A program made the position numbers and the translations under genes. From Bacillus chungangensis (lineage in GTDB: Bacteria; Bacillota; Bacilli; Bacillales; Bacillaceae_C), in contig NZ_JAUSTT010000034.1 in NCBI RefSeq assembly GCF_030812995.1, positions 1-42,100 on the forward strand: 42,100 nucleotides of DNA, in the 5' to 3' direction. The notes below the pieces were generated by a model that saw only the letters and a list, made by a program, of their open reading frames with translations, did not search any database and had not been told where the DNA came from. Shown here piece by piece: positions 25,014 to 33,620 of the stretch (position 1 is the first letter of the stretch; the number at the start of each line of letters is the position of its first letter).

Positions 25014-26186
25014 ATGACTAAAAGAGTACCCAACATTGGTCCTGTTTCTATAAATAAACGTTCCATTGCTCCTGACCTAGCAAGAGGTTTTATGCTATTA
25101 CTCATTGTTCTTGCACATGCACCTATTTTAATGTTTAACCAAGAATCCTTAGTGATGAATAGACCAGAAGGATTAAATATGATGGATAACATTATCAATT
25201 TTCTCGGAATATTGTTTGTAGATAATCGTGCTAGAGTTTTGTTTGCTTTTTTATTTGGTTACGGTTTAAGTATGGTCGTTGAAAACCAGATAAAAAAATC
25301 AATTCCAAACAAAGAAATAAAACGTTCACTAATACGTCGTGCATTAACTCTAATGTTATTTGGTTTTGTTCTTAATATTTTTATTGGTGGCCAAGATATA
25401 CTATCTATATATGGTTCTTCCACTATTCTAATTGGATGGGTTTTACTCAAGTCAAACCAAGTTTTAACGAGAACTATTCTTATAATCTTTAGTGTATACC
25501 TAATTATTGTGCCATTCATGAATATCATGATGGCGATGGCAATAGGTATTGGGTTTCCAACGATTTCTCCTGATATAACATATTTAACTCAAATGAAGGA
25601 AAGTCTTATTAAATACCCAGGAACCTTTATGATGCATGTAGCCACACCAATCCTGTTACCAATATTAATTGGAATTTGGGCTTCACGAAAAGAATTAATG
25701 ATCAAACCCCAACATCACCAAAGGCTTTTAATACGAACTGCAATAATTGGTATGGTTATCTCTATAATAGGTGCTCTTCCATTAACATTAGTGGGTGTTT
25801 CACTATGGCAACCTACATCAATTATGGAAGGCTTACTTTCAACTTTACACCTTTTTACTGGTATAGCAGGTGGGTTAGCGTATGCGGCTATGTTTGGCAT
25901 TATTGGTATTTATGTAAATGATGGAAATATGAATTTCCTGACATATTCTATGACTGCACTAGGAAAAAGATCACTTACGTTCTTTATGTTTAATGAAGCA
26001 ATACTCGTTATACTATTTTCGCCTGTAGCAATTGGATTAGGGGGTTCCTCATCTGTTACAAGTACTGCAATAATCTCTATTTTAATCTGGATTTTATCTT
26101 TAGGACTAGCAACAATTCTGGAAAATAGCGGGAAAAGGGGTCCCCTTGACAATTTATTCCGTCAAATTATATATAGGAAAAATTGA
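25014..26186 (+). CDS. DUF418 (YeiB-like) membrane protein
   Basis: The 390-residue polytopic protein begins RSIAPDLARGFMLLLIVLAH, the standard N-terminus of DUF418/YeiB proteins, followed by VFAFLFGYGL-type and C-terminal SLTFFMFNEAIL motifs. The family is thought to act in transport or acyltransfer at the membrane; function is unproven. GTAGG and AAAGGAGAG lie upstream of the ATG. It is probably monocistronic under the palindrome at 24969. Confidence 0.82.
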   Translation: MTKRVPNIGPVSINKRSIAPDLARGFMLLLIVLAHAPILMFNQESLVMNRPEGLNMMDNIINFLGILFVDNRARVLFAFLFGYGLSMVVENQIKKSIPNKEIKRSLIRRALTLMLFGFVLNIFIGGQDILSIYGSSTILIGWVLLKSNQVLTRTILIIFSVYLIIVPFMNIMMAMAIGIGFPTISPDITYLTQMKESLIKYPGTFMMHVATPILLPILIGIWASRKELMIKPQHHQRLLIRTAIIGMVISIIGALPLTLVGVSLWQPTSIMEGLLSTLHLFTGIAGGLAYAAMFGIIGIYVNDGNMNFLTYSMTALGKRSLTFFMFNEAILVILFSPVAIGLGGSSSVTSTAIISILIWILSLGLATILENSGKRGPLDNLFRQIIYRKN

Positions 26187-26363
26187 TACCAATGATTTCG
26201 CGATTGAAAAGGTCGACAAATAAGCATACATAATGCCACTTTTTTCCGACTCGGACGTATGTTAAATGGCTGACGATAACAAAATGCTCGTCTTGCTTAG
26301 ATTTGACGTTGCAATTCGTTCTTCTGACAATACGCCTTCATGAATATGATCTATAGATCCCCT

Positions 26364-27575
26364 TTAAGAATTAGCTCCAGCCTGTGCGTTAACAGCTGTT
26401 TGTTTATCTGACTGCAAGCCGAGTCCTAGAAACAAACAAACTAAAAAGACAAGCGCTCCAAAACCATATGCAGTTGCATAGCCTCCTGCATATTCAATAA
26501 GCCAGCCGGCCAATCCAGGACCTAACATTTGCCCGATCGCATAGAAGATAGAGATAAAGCCGATCGCCATGGAGACATATTTTGGCGACACTTGCTGCGA
26601 AGCTTTCACTTGAATTAAGAGTAGCACTCCTCCTAATGAAGAGCCCCAGATGATTGCCGATAGGATAAATCCTGTGACGTTCCCGAATATAATCGGAATG
26701 ATATCTCCAATAACAGATAACAATAGCGCCGCAATCAATGCCTTTTTTGCTCCAATGCGGTCAGAGACCATTCCCCATACTGGTCCGCCGCAAATCGAAA
26801 AGATACCAGCAACCGCATAAACGGTTCCAGCTAAAGCACTGGAAATACCATTAGAAATCATATAGCTTGTTTGATAAATGTTTGGGATTAAGTACACTAT
26901 ACCTACAGCAAAATAAAGCCATGCGATCAAATATAACGTTTTGTTTTTCCATACTGACGTCTTTTCTTTTTTATGATGATCAGAGCTTTCATGAGGATCA
27001 ACCAAAGCGACGAGTGCTAGTAAAAGAACTGCTAGCGTGATCAGAGAAAAAAGCAGCCAAACTGCCCGCCAGCTATATGCTGGAAATTGTTGAATCATGA
27101 AAGGGACGAAAAAGCCGCTTAAAAGCATGCCAATTCCTGCTCCACTTAATAAAAGCCCCATCACTGTCCCCTTTTTATCCGGAAACCAGCTGATGGCAAT
27201 AGACATTAAAGGCGTGTAAACCAAGGCACTGCCGCCCCCTGCAAATAGCATACAGAACGCCGCCCACCAAAACGAAGGTACGAAGACAAGCCCAAATAAC
27301 CCAACGAAAACGAACAAACCACCAATAAGCAAAACCCTCTTCGCTCCTAAACGCAAAGTGAAAACACCAGACATTCCTACTGTCAACAAATAACCAAGAA
27401 ATAAAATCGTCCCTAATAATCCTGACTTTGATGTAGAAAGAGACAATCCTTCCTGCATAAAAGGAAGCACGATTCCATATGCCATTCGAGCAAAACCAGT
27501 CGTGGTAATAATAAGAAACATGCCAGTTAAAATAAACAAACCAAAATGCTGCGTTTTTGCAGATTGTGCCTGCAC
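26364..27575 (-). CDS. YbfB/YjiJ-family MFS transporter
   Basis: The 403-residue, 12-span MFS protein has the YbfB/YjiJ opening GFARMAYGIVLPFMQEGLSL, a first-half MFS loop LRLGAKRVLLIGG, and a central hydrophilic linker (HESSDHHKKEKT). The substrate is unknown. A GTG at 27575 has AAAGGGG at about 8 nt; an ATG two codons earlier (27581) lies too close to that site, although both are possible. A 90-bp copy of its internal part occurs at 24431. Confidence 0.83.
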   Translation of the reverse strand: MQAQSAKTQHFGLFILTGMFLIITTTGFARMAYGIVLPFMQEGLSLSTSKSGLLGTILFLGYLLTVGMSGVFTLRLGAKRVLLIGGLFVFVGLFGLVFVPSFWWAAFCMLFAGGGSALVYTPLMSIAISWFPDKKGTVMGLLLSGAGIGMLLSGFFVPFMIQQFPAYSWRAVWLLFSLITLAVLLLALVALVDPHESSDHHKKEKTSVWKNKTLYLIAWLYFAVGIVYLIPNIYQTSYMISNGISSALAGTVYAVAGIFSICGGPVWGMVSDRIGAKKALIAALLLSVIGDIIPIIFGNVTGFILSAIIWGSSLGGVLLLIQVKASQQVSPKYVSMAIGFISIFYAIGQMLGPGLAGWLIEYAGGYATAYGFGALVFLVCLFLGLGLQSDKQTAVNAQAGANS

Positions 27576-28055
27576 TTTCATTCCCCTTTCTGCTTTTTAT
27601 TTTATGAACTGCACCGTTCACCTATATTTTTTAGTTAGAGCAACGTCATTTCACTTAAAAGACATGATACCCTCTCTCTTCCTTTTCTTACTACCAGTAG
27701 ACGGATAGATTAACGCCTTGACGGATTTTTTCTCAATAAAAAAACGCCAAGACCTTGATCTTGACGTGGTAAACGAATTTATTTGAACAGCATGGGAATC
27801 TGGTTTTTAAAAAATGTAAACTGTAATCAAGAAAGTTTCCAATCCCTCATAGACCAATACAAACACGAACGTATTTAATGCTCATATTGGTGTTCAATTT
27901 TTTTGCTTTAAAAAATCGTCGATCTCAGATTTTTGACACTATAGAAGATCGACAAAAGTTTAAATTAATTCATTATTTTACGTATTTCTTCCAGGTGAGT
28001 GGATTTAGTATATGGTGCACACAAGCTTGATTGAAGGAATCAGAATCACATATTC

Positions 28056-28814
28056 TTATTTCCTCAATTTAAATACAATAAAGTCACTCTTTCTAAAATC
28101 CTCTCTAAATGAAGGGTATTTGCTTAGCATGTCTTCTGAGGGCTTTGGTTCAACCAACTCTTCTATCATAAAGCCTGCTTCTGTTATTGCGCTGAAATAG
28201 CTTGTGAGTGTGCGATGGAAAAAGAGTAATTTATTTGGCTGTTCTGGGGGTAATGCCTGTTCATAAACACCTTCATGATGATATTTGTCTACTTTCCAAT
28301 GTAGTCTTTCACCATCTTTTGTTCTTTCCCAACCACTCTCTGGTGTGATAAAACAAGGATGTAAAATGGAGAAAATAAAATAGCCGCCATCAACTAATAG
28401 ACGGTGCATCTCTTTAATGGCTTGTTGATAATTTTCGAGGTCTTGGATGACCATATTCGAAATGATAAGGTCGAAGCTTTTCTCATCTAGAAAATGAAGG
28501 TTGTCACAACTCCCATATTCATACTGAATCCTTGCATCTTCTGGTGTTCTTTCTTTAGCCAATTCCAGCATTTTTTTAGAATAATCAACTGCTACGACTG
28601 ACGCTCCAGACTTGGCTAACATTCTGCTTAAATATCCTTCTCCACATCCAGCATCTAAAATGTGTTTTTGTTGTACTGAACCGATTAGTTTGAATAAGGT
28701 CGGATTTAGTACCACTTCCCTATGAAGGTCGCCTTGATCGCCATATCCTGCTGTAAATGTTTCTGCATGCATCTCCCATCTTTTAATTGCTTCTTCCCCT
28801 AGTACGTTTTTCAT
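28056..28814 (-). CDS. Class I SAM-dependent methyltransferase
   Basis: The 252-residue protein has motif I ILDAGCGEGYLS (52-63), the acidic residue Asp77 after VVAVDYSKKMLEL, and motif post-I/IV (FDLIISNMVIQDL). This is a Rossmann methyltransferase for small molecules; the acceptor is unknown. It is convergent with nothing and followed by an AT-rich gap. In 27582-28055 I see no gene, only a weak hairpin near 27733-27765 and part of the MFS promoter region. Confidence 0.85.
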   Translation of the reverse strand: MKNVLGEEAIKRWEMHAETFTAGYGDQGDLHREVVLNPTLFKLIGSVQQKHILDAGCGEGYLSRMLAKSGASVVAVDYSKKMLELAKERTPEDARIQYEYGSCDNLHFLDEKSFDLIISNMVIQDLENYQQAIKEMHRLLVDGGYFIFSILHPCFITPESGWERTKDGERLHWKVDKYHHEGVYEQALPPEQPNKLLFFHRTLTSYFSAITEAGFMIEELVEPKPSEDMLSKYPSFREDFRKSDFIVFKLRK

Positions 28815-28952
28815 TTACATGCCACCTGCCTTTTTTAAATCTTTCCTTTATATTCGTTATTTCACCATTGAATTCCTTTTACAGGGATTTCATGTTAAGA
28901 TAAAAAAATCAATTTTATGAAAAATTCGAAAAGTCACGAGGAGGAATGAATA

Positions 28953-29297
28953 ATGAAACATCACGCATTGCAATTATATGACTACCATGTCTGGGCAAAC
29001 ACAAAAATATGTCAGCATCTTAAAACGTTGCCGCAAAGCATATACGAACAAGAAATGCAAAATGTCTTCCCTTCTATTTCTAAAACATTGGCACATATAT
29101 ACATAACGGATGCCGTTTGGTTAAGTACGATGCGTGAAAGTAGCTTCAAACAGACAAGGGATATGGCAAAACAGCTGTCTAGCGAGCTGGAAGGAAAAAG
29201 CCTTGAGGAGACAGAAGTAATGTTTCTCGGATTGACCCCAGAGTATACAGCGTTTTTTGCTCATCAAGTAGATTTAGATCAATCAATCAGCCTTTAA
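28953..29297 (+). CDS. Truncated DinB-family protein
   Basis: The 114-residue protein starts with the usual DinB opening (MKHHALQLYDYHVWANTKIC) and has LAHIYITDAVWL with the first metal His. It stops after FFAHQVDLDQSISL, before the second half with the HxxxHRGQ-type ligands expected in a protein of about 160 aa. No remaining C-terminal sequence is visible downstream, so the gene is probably deleted and non-functional. AGGAGG precedes the ATG. Confidence 0.7.
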   Translation: MKHHALQLYDYHVWANTKICQHLKTLPQSIYEQEMQNVFPSISKTLAHIYITDAVWLSTMRESSFKQTRDMAKQLSSELEGKSLEETEVMFLGLTPEYTAFFAHQVDLDQSISL

Positions 29298-29382
29298 AAA
29301 CAATAAACAAATGTGTTGCATAATACACAGTTGTATTTTGCCCATCCCCCGAAAAGGTATATTAAGAAAAAATTACAGCATT

Positions 29383-29421
29383 AAAAAATCGATTCCATTT
29401 ACGTTAAGGAACCGATTTTTA
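29383..29421. terminator. Terminator-like hairpin
   Basis: AAAAATCG and TTCC pair with GGAA and CGATTTTT with one mismatch. T tracts are present on both sides. Confidence 0.5.
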
Positions 29422-29513
29422 AAATTTGTCTTATTAAGCTAACACCCCGCATTGTAAGCCAATCACTTCACAATGTAATGGTGCTTTACTTTGTTATACT
29501 CCAATCTATTTAC

Positions 29514-29726
29514 TCAATTTTTTTCGGGTACAATATTTAAAATAATTAAATATACTTTATCATTATTAAATTCACCCACATAGACGACTTGATGAATTTC
29601 CAGTGCTTCCCCTTTTTTAAGTGTGTAAGGTTCTTTTATTACGTCTGCAAGACGTTTTTCAAAGGAGAAATCGCTATAATAATTCCGAATTGTCCATTCA
29701 ACAATAATCTGGTTTTGTAAACGCAT
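29514..29726 (-). CDS. Hypothetical protein, 70 aa
   Basis: A small charged protein without a membrane segment (EWTIRNYYSDFSFEKRLADV, ending IILNIVPEKN). AAGGAG sits just after the stop of the preceding gene, 15 nt from the ATG, which is long; an ATT codon 6 nt before the ATG would be better spaced. It is cotranscribed with the secreted protein upstream (21-nt gap) and could be its partner or immunity factor, but no family was recognised. Confidence 0.55.
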   Translation of the reverse strand: MRLQNQIIVEWTIRNYYSDFSFEKRLADVIKEPYTLKKGEALEIHQVVYVGEFNNDKVYLIILNIVPEKN

Positions 29727-29747
29727 ATGAATTATTCTACACTCCTT

Positions 29748-30419
29748 TTATATACAGAGTGGATGGTGAGTTGTTTCAACACCATCAATTTTTAATACAC
29801 GATGCCATTGAGTACTAACATAATCACGGCTTACCGACTGAGATATAGAGCTTTTATATTGCTTATGATAATATGTTGATGTAGAATTATCTCCTTCTCT
29901 TCTAGAAAACTTATCATCATAATCTCTTATCGTATATATTCTTAAACTTTTCACTCCTACATCCTTAGCATATCTGGTTCTGCTACAAGTAGAGGAAGCG
30001 CCTTTTTCATATTTATGTCTATCATAAGCATGTGTATTTACAAATTGAGATGAAGTCATTCCACCATTTAATTTATATGGTACATCAGCTGCCATTGTTG
30101 TGAATTTCCCCATATCCTTCTGTTCAATAGATGTTTGTATCTCTTCTAGTTGTTTATCTGAGAAAACGTTTTTTTCCTTCGCAGAAGAAATAGTTCCAAC
30201 ATCACCCAAAGTAACGATTAAGTCTACACTTTGTTCAACACCATCTGAGTCCTTCCAATGATATGTAACTTCGTTATCTCCGACTTCTAAAAAGTCTTGC
30301 ATTAAATCAAGTTTGTATAAAGCTATTTTTTCCTTTGCGTCAATCTGGTTATATGAAGCAAGAACCTCTGAAAAATTACCGAACAATAGTATCGCTGATA
30401 AAAATGTTAAAAATCCCAA
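29748..30419 (-). CDS. Hypothetical secreted protein, about 223 aa
   Basis: An N-terminal hydrophobic stretch (GFLTFLSAILLFGNFSEVLA) followed by SYNQ looks like a signal peptide with cleavage after VLA. The mature part is hydrophilic, with two cysteines (TCSRTR and C-terminal PLCI). The TTG at 30419 lacks the usual basic n-region. Nine codons upstream in frame is ATT AGG AAA AAA, which would supply it and lies about 11 nt after AAAGGAGA, so an ATT start or a mutated start is possible. The family is not recognised. Confidence 0.55.
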   Translation of the reverse strand: MGFLTFLSAILLFGNFSEVLASYNQIDAKEKIALYKLDLMQDFLEVGDNEVTYHWKDSDGVEQSVDLIVTLGDVGTISSAKEKNVFSDKQLEEIQTSIEQKDMGKFTTMAADVPYKLNGGMTSSQFVNTHAYDRHKYEKGASSTCSRTRYAKDVGVKSLRIYTIRDYDDKFSRREGDNSTSTYYHKQYKSSISQSVSRDYVSTQWHRVLKIDGVETTHHPLCI

Positions 30420-30493
30420 ACTTATTTTTTTCCTAATAGCTAAATTGCTCTCCTTTCCATTACTTTAACTATCCCTGTCTTTTTCAGCATTTA

Positions 30494-30710
30494 CTTCCAG
30501 ATACTGATGTTGAATCTACGAGCCAACCATATTCCCATAATTGTTGTGGTTGCTTACGATTGTTTTAGTCTATTGAAATAGGCTGTGATGGTATTGCTTC
30601 TTCTGTAGGATGTGAAGGTGTAACTTCTGTAGGTTGTGATGGTGTGTTCGCAGAGCTGATAGAAGGCGTGTTAAAAACAGCAATACTAACGCTAAATTAC
30701 CTAATAATTT
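30494..30710 (-). pseudogene. Remnant of a small secreted protein with short proline-rich repeats
   Basis: The minus strand reads KLLGNLALVLLFLT (signal-like), then after a frameshift SANTPSQPTEVTPSHPTEEA and IPSQPISID, a TAA, and further LWEYGWLVDSTSVSGSKC before a final stop. The eight-residue unit TPS[QH]PTE[VE] is repeated. Frame breaks and no start mark it as decayed. It lies upstream of the 223-aa secreted gene in the same direction. Confidence 0.4.
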
Positions 30711-31049
30711 TTGAAACAACTTTTTTTAATTGTAATCTTCTCTTTTCTAATGATATTTGAACAACTATAAACATTATACATTAAATATTCAAAATATACA
30801 TTACATTTTAAAAAAGGTTACTTAAGTTCTATATTTCTTTTAACTAGTGGTTTACTTTTCACAATTGAACGTTTATCGAGCTATGTTTATTGGTTTTCAC
30901 AAATAACTACAAGGCAGTATTCAGCTAATCTATAAATTAGCTAAAAAGGCGGGAAAGGAGCAAAATCAATTTTGGTGAATGATGCTTAAGAAAAGTTTTT
31001 TCTGAAAAGAATTTGCTGTGATGCAACAAGATAGAAAGTCTCTACAAAT

Positions 31050-31084
31050 AAGAAAATGACTTCGTTTACCGAAGCCATTTTCTT
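31050..31084 (-). terminator. Terminator of the rap-phr operon
   Basis: On the minus strand AAGAAAATGGCTTCG pairs with CGAAGTCATTTTCTT around a 5-nt loop, with one G-U pair. It lies 6 nt after the phr stop and is closely similar to the hairpin at 24526. No gene is supported in 30711-31049. Confidence 0.7.
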
Positions 31085-31089
31085 ACTAA

Positions 31090-31242
31090 TTATATATGCA
31101 TTCCGTGATCGAATCCAATATAAATGTTACCAGTTTTGTATTCAGTGTATGCCATATTAAAAGAAGCTTCTTTTGCGTCTACTCCAAAAACCAAAGCACC
31201 TATAGCTACGAATCCTACTAGCATTAATTTTACCTTTTTCAT
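31090..31242 (-). CDS. Phr-type secreted signalling pre-peptide, 50 aa
   Basis: The ATG overlaps the rap stop codon (ATGA at 31239-31242), the standard rap-phr arrangement. The product has a basic start (MKKVK), a hydrophobic core (LMLVGFVAIGALVFG), then a short polar pro-region and the C-terminus IYIGFDHGMHI. In the known system the C-terminal 5-7 residues are released, re-imported by Opp and bind the cognate Rap. Here the signal would lie within GFDHGMHI (inference). The decayed paralogue ends CDHGILF, so DHG is the shared core. Confidence 0.72.
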   Translation of the reverse strand: MKKVKLMLVGFVAIGALVFGVDAKEASFNMAYTEYKTGNIYIGFDHGMHI

Positions 31243-32312
31243 CGTTTTAATTTCCCCCATTCTAATAATTTTTCCCCTGCTTTATAGCTAAGGATAAAGT
31301 ATTCACTAGATTTTTTATAATTATTTATGTCAAAAAGTCGAATAGCCAATTCCTGCGCATAATCCTTTACAAAACTCCATAAGTCTTCACTTTTGAAATA
31401 CTCGATGGCATTTTTTATTACTTCTTCTAACTGATCAATAGGTATCTGATCATTTAACGCCTTCAGAATGTTGAAATGATGTATATATTCTTTATTGCAA
31501 GCTTTTAATCCTTTTTCAATATATGTTGTCGCTTCTTTTTTGTTCCCTATTTTATAATGCTCTCGGGCAAGTAAAAACGACGTTTTATATTTTTCTCCTA
31601 CATTGAATGACTCAGAGAGATATCGGATCGCTAGTTCTGAGAAATTTTGATCTGCATATAACATGCCTAAATTGTGATTAACTTTTAAAATTAATGATTT
31701 TTCATCTAGTTCTTGGAAAATGTTGAGGGAGGCAATGAGGTGTTTTTCTGCAAGTTCGAACTTTCTTAATCTAGTATACGCCATTCCTAAGATATTTTCA
31801 GAAGCAGCTAACTTTACTTCATAACCAGGATTTTTAGAAAAAAATTGTTTGGCTTTTGATGCGAAGTTTACAGCTTCCACGCGCTGCCCAATGTGGTAAT
31901 AAAATACTGAAATTCTATAGTTGAATTCTGCTTTTTCTGCTTCGTCTGGAATGAACTCTAATAGTTTGTCAGCACATTCACAATGTTTTTTAGCGTTACT
32001 ATAATTGCCAATCTCCATAGCATAGATGAATTTAAAAAAATGATAATAAAATTGTAAAAATTTATCAGTTTCCTCTGAAATAATTAAGTCTTCGTTTAAA
32101 TGATGTTCAAAATCCTCTATTAAGATTTTGTATCGAAATTCTAACAAAGAATAGTAAATAAGGATTTCTTGATCTGGTTCGATATTATTTATCTTTTTAT
32201 CAATTTCCTCCTTCAATTTTCTTGCCTTAATCACATGATGTGAACACATTTCGACATACCAATCATTTAGCAGCTTCGTGATGTCTTCTTTTGTTATAAC
32301 CTCTACACTCAT
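31239..32312 (-). CDS. Rap family tetratricopeptide regulator (response-regulator phosphatase/inhibitor)
   Basis: The 357-residue cytosolic protein has the Rap layout: an N-terminal three-helix bundle (with LLNDWYVEMCSHHVIKARKL) and TPR repeats from about residue 90 on (SENILGMAYTRLRKFELAEK; NHNLGMLYADQNFSELAIRY; FLLAREHYKIGNKKEATTYI). Rap proteins dephosphorylate Spo0F~P or block ComA/other regulators and are inhibited by Phr. Length is a little short of the usual 370-380. The ribosome site is modest (GAGGGAAAGAGTGG). Its target cannot be assigned. Confidence 0.85.
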   Translation of the reverse strand: MSVEVITKEDITKLLNDWYVEMCSHHVIKARKLKEEIDKKINNIEPDQEILIYYSLLEFRYKILIEDFEHHLNEDLIISEETDKFLQFYYHFFKFIYAMEIGNYSNAKKHCECADKLLEFIPDEAEKAEFNYRISVFYYHIGQRVEAVNFASKAKQFFSKNPGYEVKLAASENILGMAYTRLRKFELAEKHLIASLNIFQELDEKSLILKVNHNLGMLYADQNFSELAIRYLSESFNVGEKYKTSFLLAREHYKIGNKKEATTYIEKGLKACNKEYIHHFNILKALNDQIPIDQLEEVIKNAIEYFKSEDLWSFVKDYAQELAIRLFDINNYKKSSEYFILSYKAGEKLLEWGKLKR

Positions 32313-32514
32313 TTATACCACTCTTTCCCTCAGCTTATTTCTGTTTTTTGTTACAATTATGTAAAATTTTTCTTGTCGTTCTAATTATAGAAAAAAATTA
32401 CTTTATTTCCAATATCAACAAGGGTGCAATTGTTCCTTTTAAAATTGATTTTGGTTAAGAATTTCATTCGTTTCGCTAGGAAAAATACCATCAGATTAAG
32501 ATTTATAAAATGGC

Positions 32515-32703
32515 GTGTTTATAACAGCTCAGGCGATACTGAATGATTTAAAAGTAATTGAGATACGAAGGAAATATACGTTATTGATTGAAGAAGAAAA
32601 AAAGAAGAGCGATGCTCAGAGAAAACTGGCTAAAGAGTATGGAGTGTCCAGAAGTATTGTGTCTGATGCTTTTTCTTACAGAACATGGAAGCATGTTGAA
32701 TAG
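32515..32703 (+). CDS. Small HTH-like protein or fragment, 62 aa
   Basis: The frame encodes QRKLAKEYGVSRSIVSDAF, a plausible helix-turn-helix, then SYRTWKHV at the end, a pattern seen in phage-type DNA-binding proteins. No ribosome site is evident before the GTG. It could be the leftover of a larger phage or IS-related gene. Confidence 0.35.
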   Translation: MFITAQAILNDLKVIEIRRKYTLLIEEEKKKSDAQRKLAKEYGVSRSIVSDAFSYRTWKHVE

Positions 32704-32775
32704 TAGTCATTGCGAAATGGACAGAAAGAATTGACATATTTTTCTTTTCGAATATTAATATTGACTATTAATATG

Positions 32776-32804
32776 ATGAAAAATCTGCTAAAAAATGATA
32801 TAAT
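32776..32804 (+). promoter_or_regulatory. Promoter of the small toxin-like gene
   Basis: A perfect extended -10 (TGATATAAT, hexamer 32799-32804) has ATGAAA 17 bp upstream (32776-32781). It drives a 65-nt leader to the ATG at 32876. Confidence 0.6.
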
Positions 32805-32875
32805 TACAAGTATAGTTGCATGCAATGGGGTGAGCGGCCGATCCTTCTGACCGGAGAGGGAAGGAGGTGAGGCCA

Positions 32876-32974
32876 ATGATTACAGTAGACGTAGCAAACG
32901 TCATTCTAGGGTTCGGCATTTTTGTCTTAACACTAGTCATGGTTGTAATCATGATTGTTCAAATAAAAAAGTAA
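32876..32974 (+). CDS. Putative type I toxin: 32-aa hydrophobic (holin-like) peptide
   Basis: The 32-residue peptide begins MITVDVANVILGFGIFV, continues as one hydrophobic helix and ends in VQIKK. It has a very strong ribosome site (GGAAGGAGGTGAGG). Size, single helix, lysine tail, an immediate strong terminator and an opposing promoter beyond it all fit membrane-acting type I toxins of the TxpA/Hol_Tox kind. Identity with a named family is not certain. It probably sits in the membrane and is held off by the antisense RNA below. Confidence 0.6.
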   Translation: MITVDVANVILGFGIFVLTLVMVVIMIVQIKK

Positions 32975-33097
32975 TCACCCCGTAAGCTGTACCGGCTAAT
33001 GGGTGATTACTTTTATCATTCATAGAAGCTGGCCGCTTATCAAGCGAGCGACTATCGAAGGCGTAAGTATCGACCACTTGCGCCTTTGTTATTTTAA
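32960..33097 (-). ncRNA. Predicted antisense antitoxin RNA
   Basis: A minus-strand promoter, TTGATT (33125-33130) and TAAAAT (33102-33107) with exactly 17 bp between, would start an RNA near 33095. It would run into the bidirectional terminator at 32967-33014, giving about 130 nt complementary to the 3' end of the toxin mRNA, as in txpA/RatA-type pairs. The 5' part can fold (AAGGCG pairs with CGCCTT). Start and end are predictions. Confidence 0.5.
32967..33014. terminator. Shared bidirectional terminator of toxin mRNA and antisense RNA
   Basis: AAAAGTAATCACCC (32967-32980) pairs over 14 bp with GGGTGATTACTTTT (33001-33014). T tracts exist on both strands, so it can end the toxin mRNA and the opposing RNA. 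Confidence 0.75.
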
Positions 33098-33101
33098 CCT
33101 T

Positions 33102-33130
33102 ATTTTAGTACAAATAACCGTAATAATCAA
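33102..33130 (-). promoter_or_regulatory. Promoter of the predicted antisense RNA
   Basis: TTGATT and TAAAAT on the minus strand are 17 bp apart. No minus-strand open frame follows, which supports an RNA product. Confidence 0.5.
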
Positions 33131-33186
33131 GGGTAATGCAAAATATAAAGAAGCGATTTACATAATAAAGTTTTATGTAAAAAAAT

Positions 33187-33222
33187 AAGAAGTCTTCAAG
33201 CCATTAAAAAGCAAGGCTTCTT
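33187..33222. terminator. Terminator-like hairpin
   Basis: AAGAAGTCTT (33187-33196) pairs with AAGGCTTCTT (33213-33222), one G-U pair, followed by TTTGCTTGG. Confidence 0.45.
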
Positions 33223-33279
33223 TTGCTTGGACATTTTTTCCAATTTACATGAGAAATACTATAGAAAGTTGAATATTAA

Positions 33280-33536
33280 ATAAAGTGAAACTTCCATCAG
33301 TGGGGGTTTTCTATCATCCCCTACTGATGGGAAGTAGAACAAAGGCTAAGGACGCAACGTCCTCGAAAAGGAAACCGCTTTTCTTCGTGCGATGCTGAAT
33401 CAAGTAGCTTTCCTTATCCTGTCGGCCCGAACCAATCGGACATTTACTAAAATAGAAGGAAGAGGAGATAAAGGAGTTCCCTTCCCACTTCTCACTTCTT
33501 ATCACTCACCTCTAGAGTAGTTAGATGTGGGGTAAA
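33280..33536. mobile_element. Structured repeat element, copy B
   Basis: Same start as copy A (ATAAAGTGAAACTTCCATCA) and same end (GTTAGATGTGGGGTAAA). The left hairpin is kept with a C-to-T change that leaves a G-U pair. The GAAAAAG/CTTTTTC stem of copy A is GAAAAG/CTTTTC here: both arms lost one base. The block between CTTATCCTGT and CGGCCCGAACCAATCGG is shorter, and the right hairpin region differs. It lies between the toxin module and the gltT-like gene. Confidence 0.65.
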
Positions 33537-33620
33537 AACTTGCATACAAAGTTTATGATTTTCTATAGCTTGAGCATACGAATCAAGCCATAATGTTGCT
33601 GATATATATGGATGGGAAAC

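Noticed and set aside
27733-27765. Terminator hairpin (ACGCCAAGACC...TTGACGT)
   Set aside because: The stem has several mismatches and no clear parent gene, so it was not listed as a feature.
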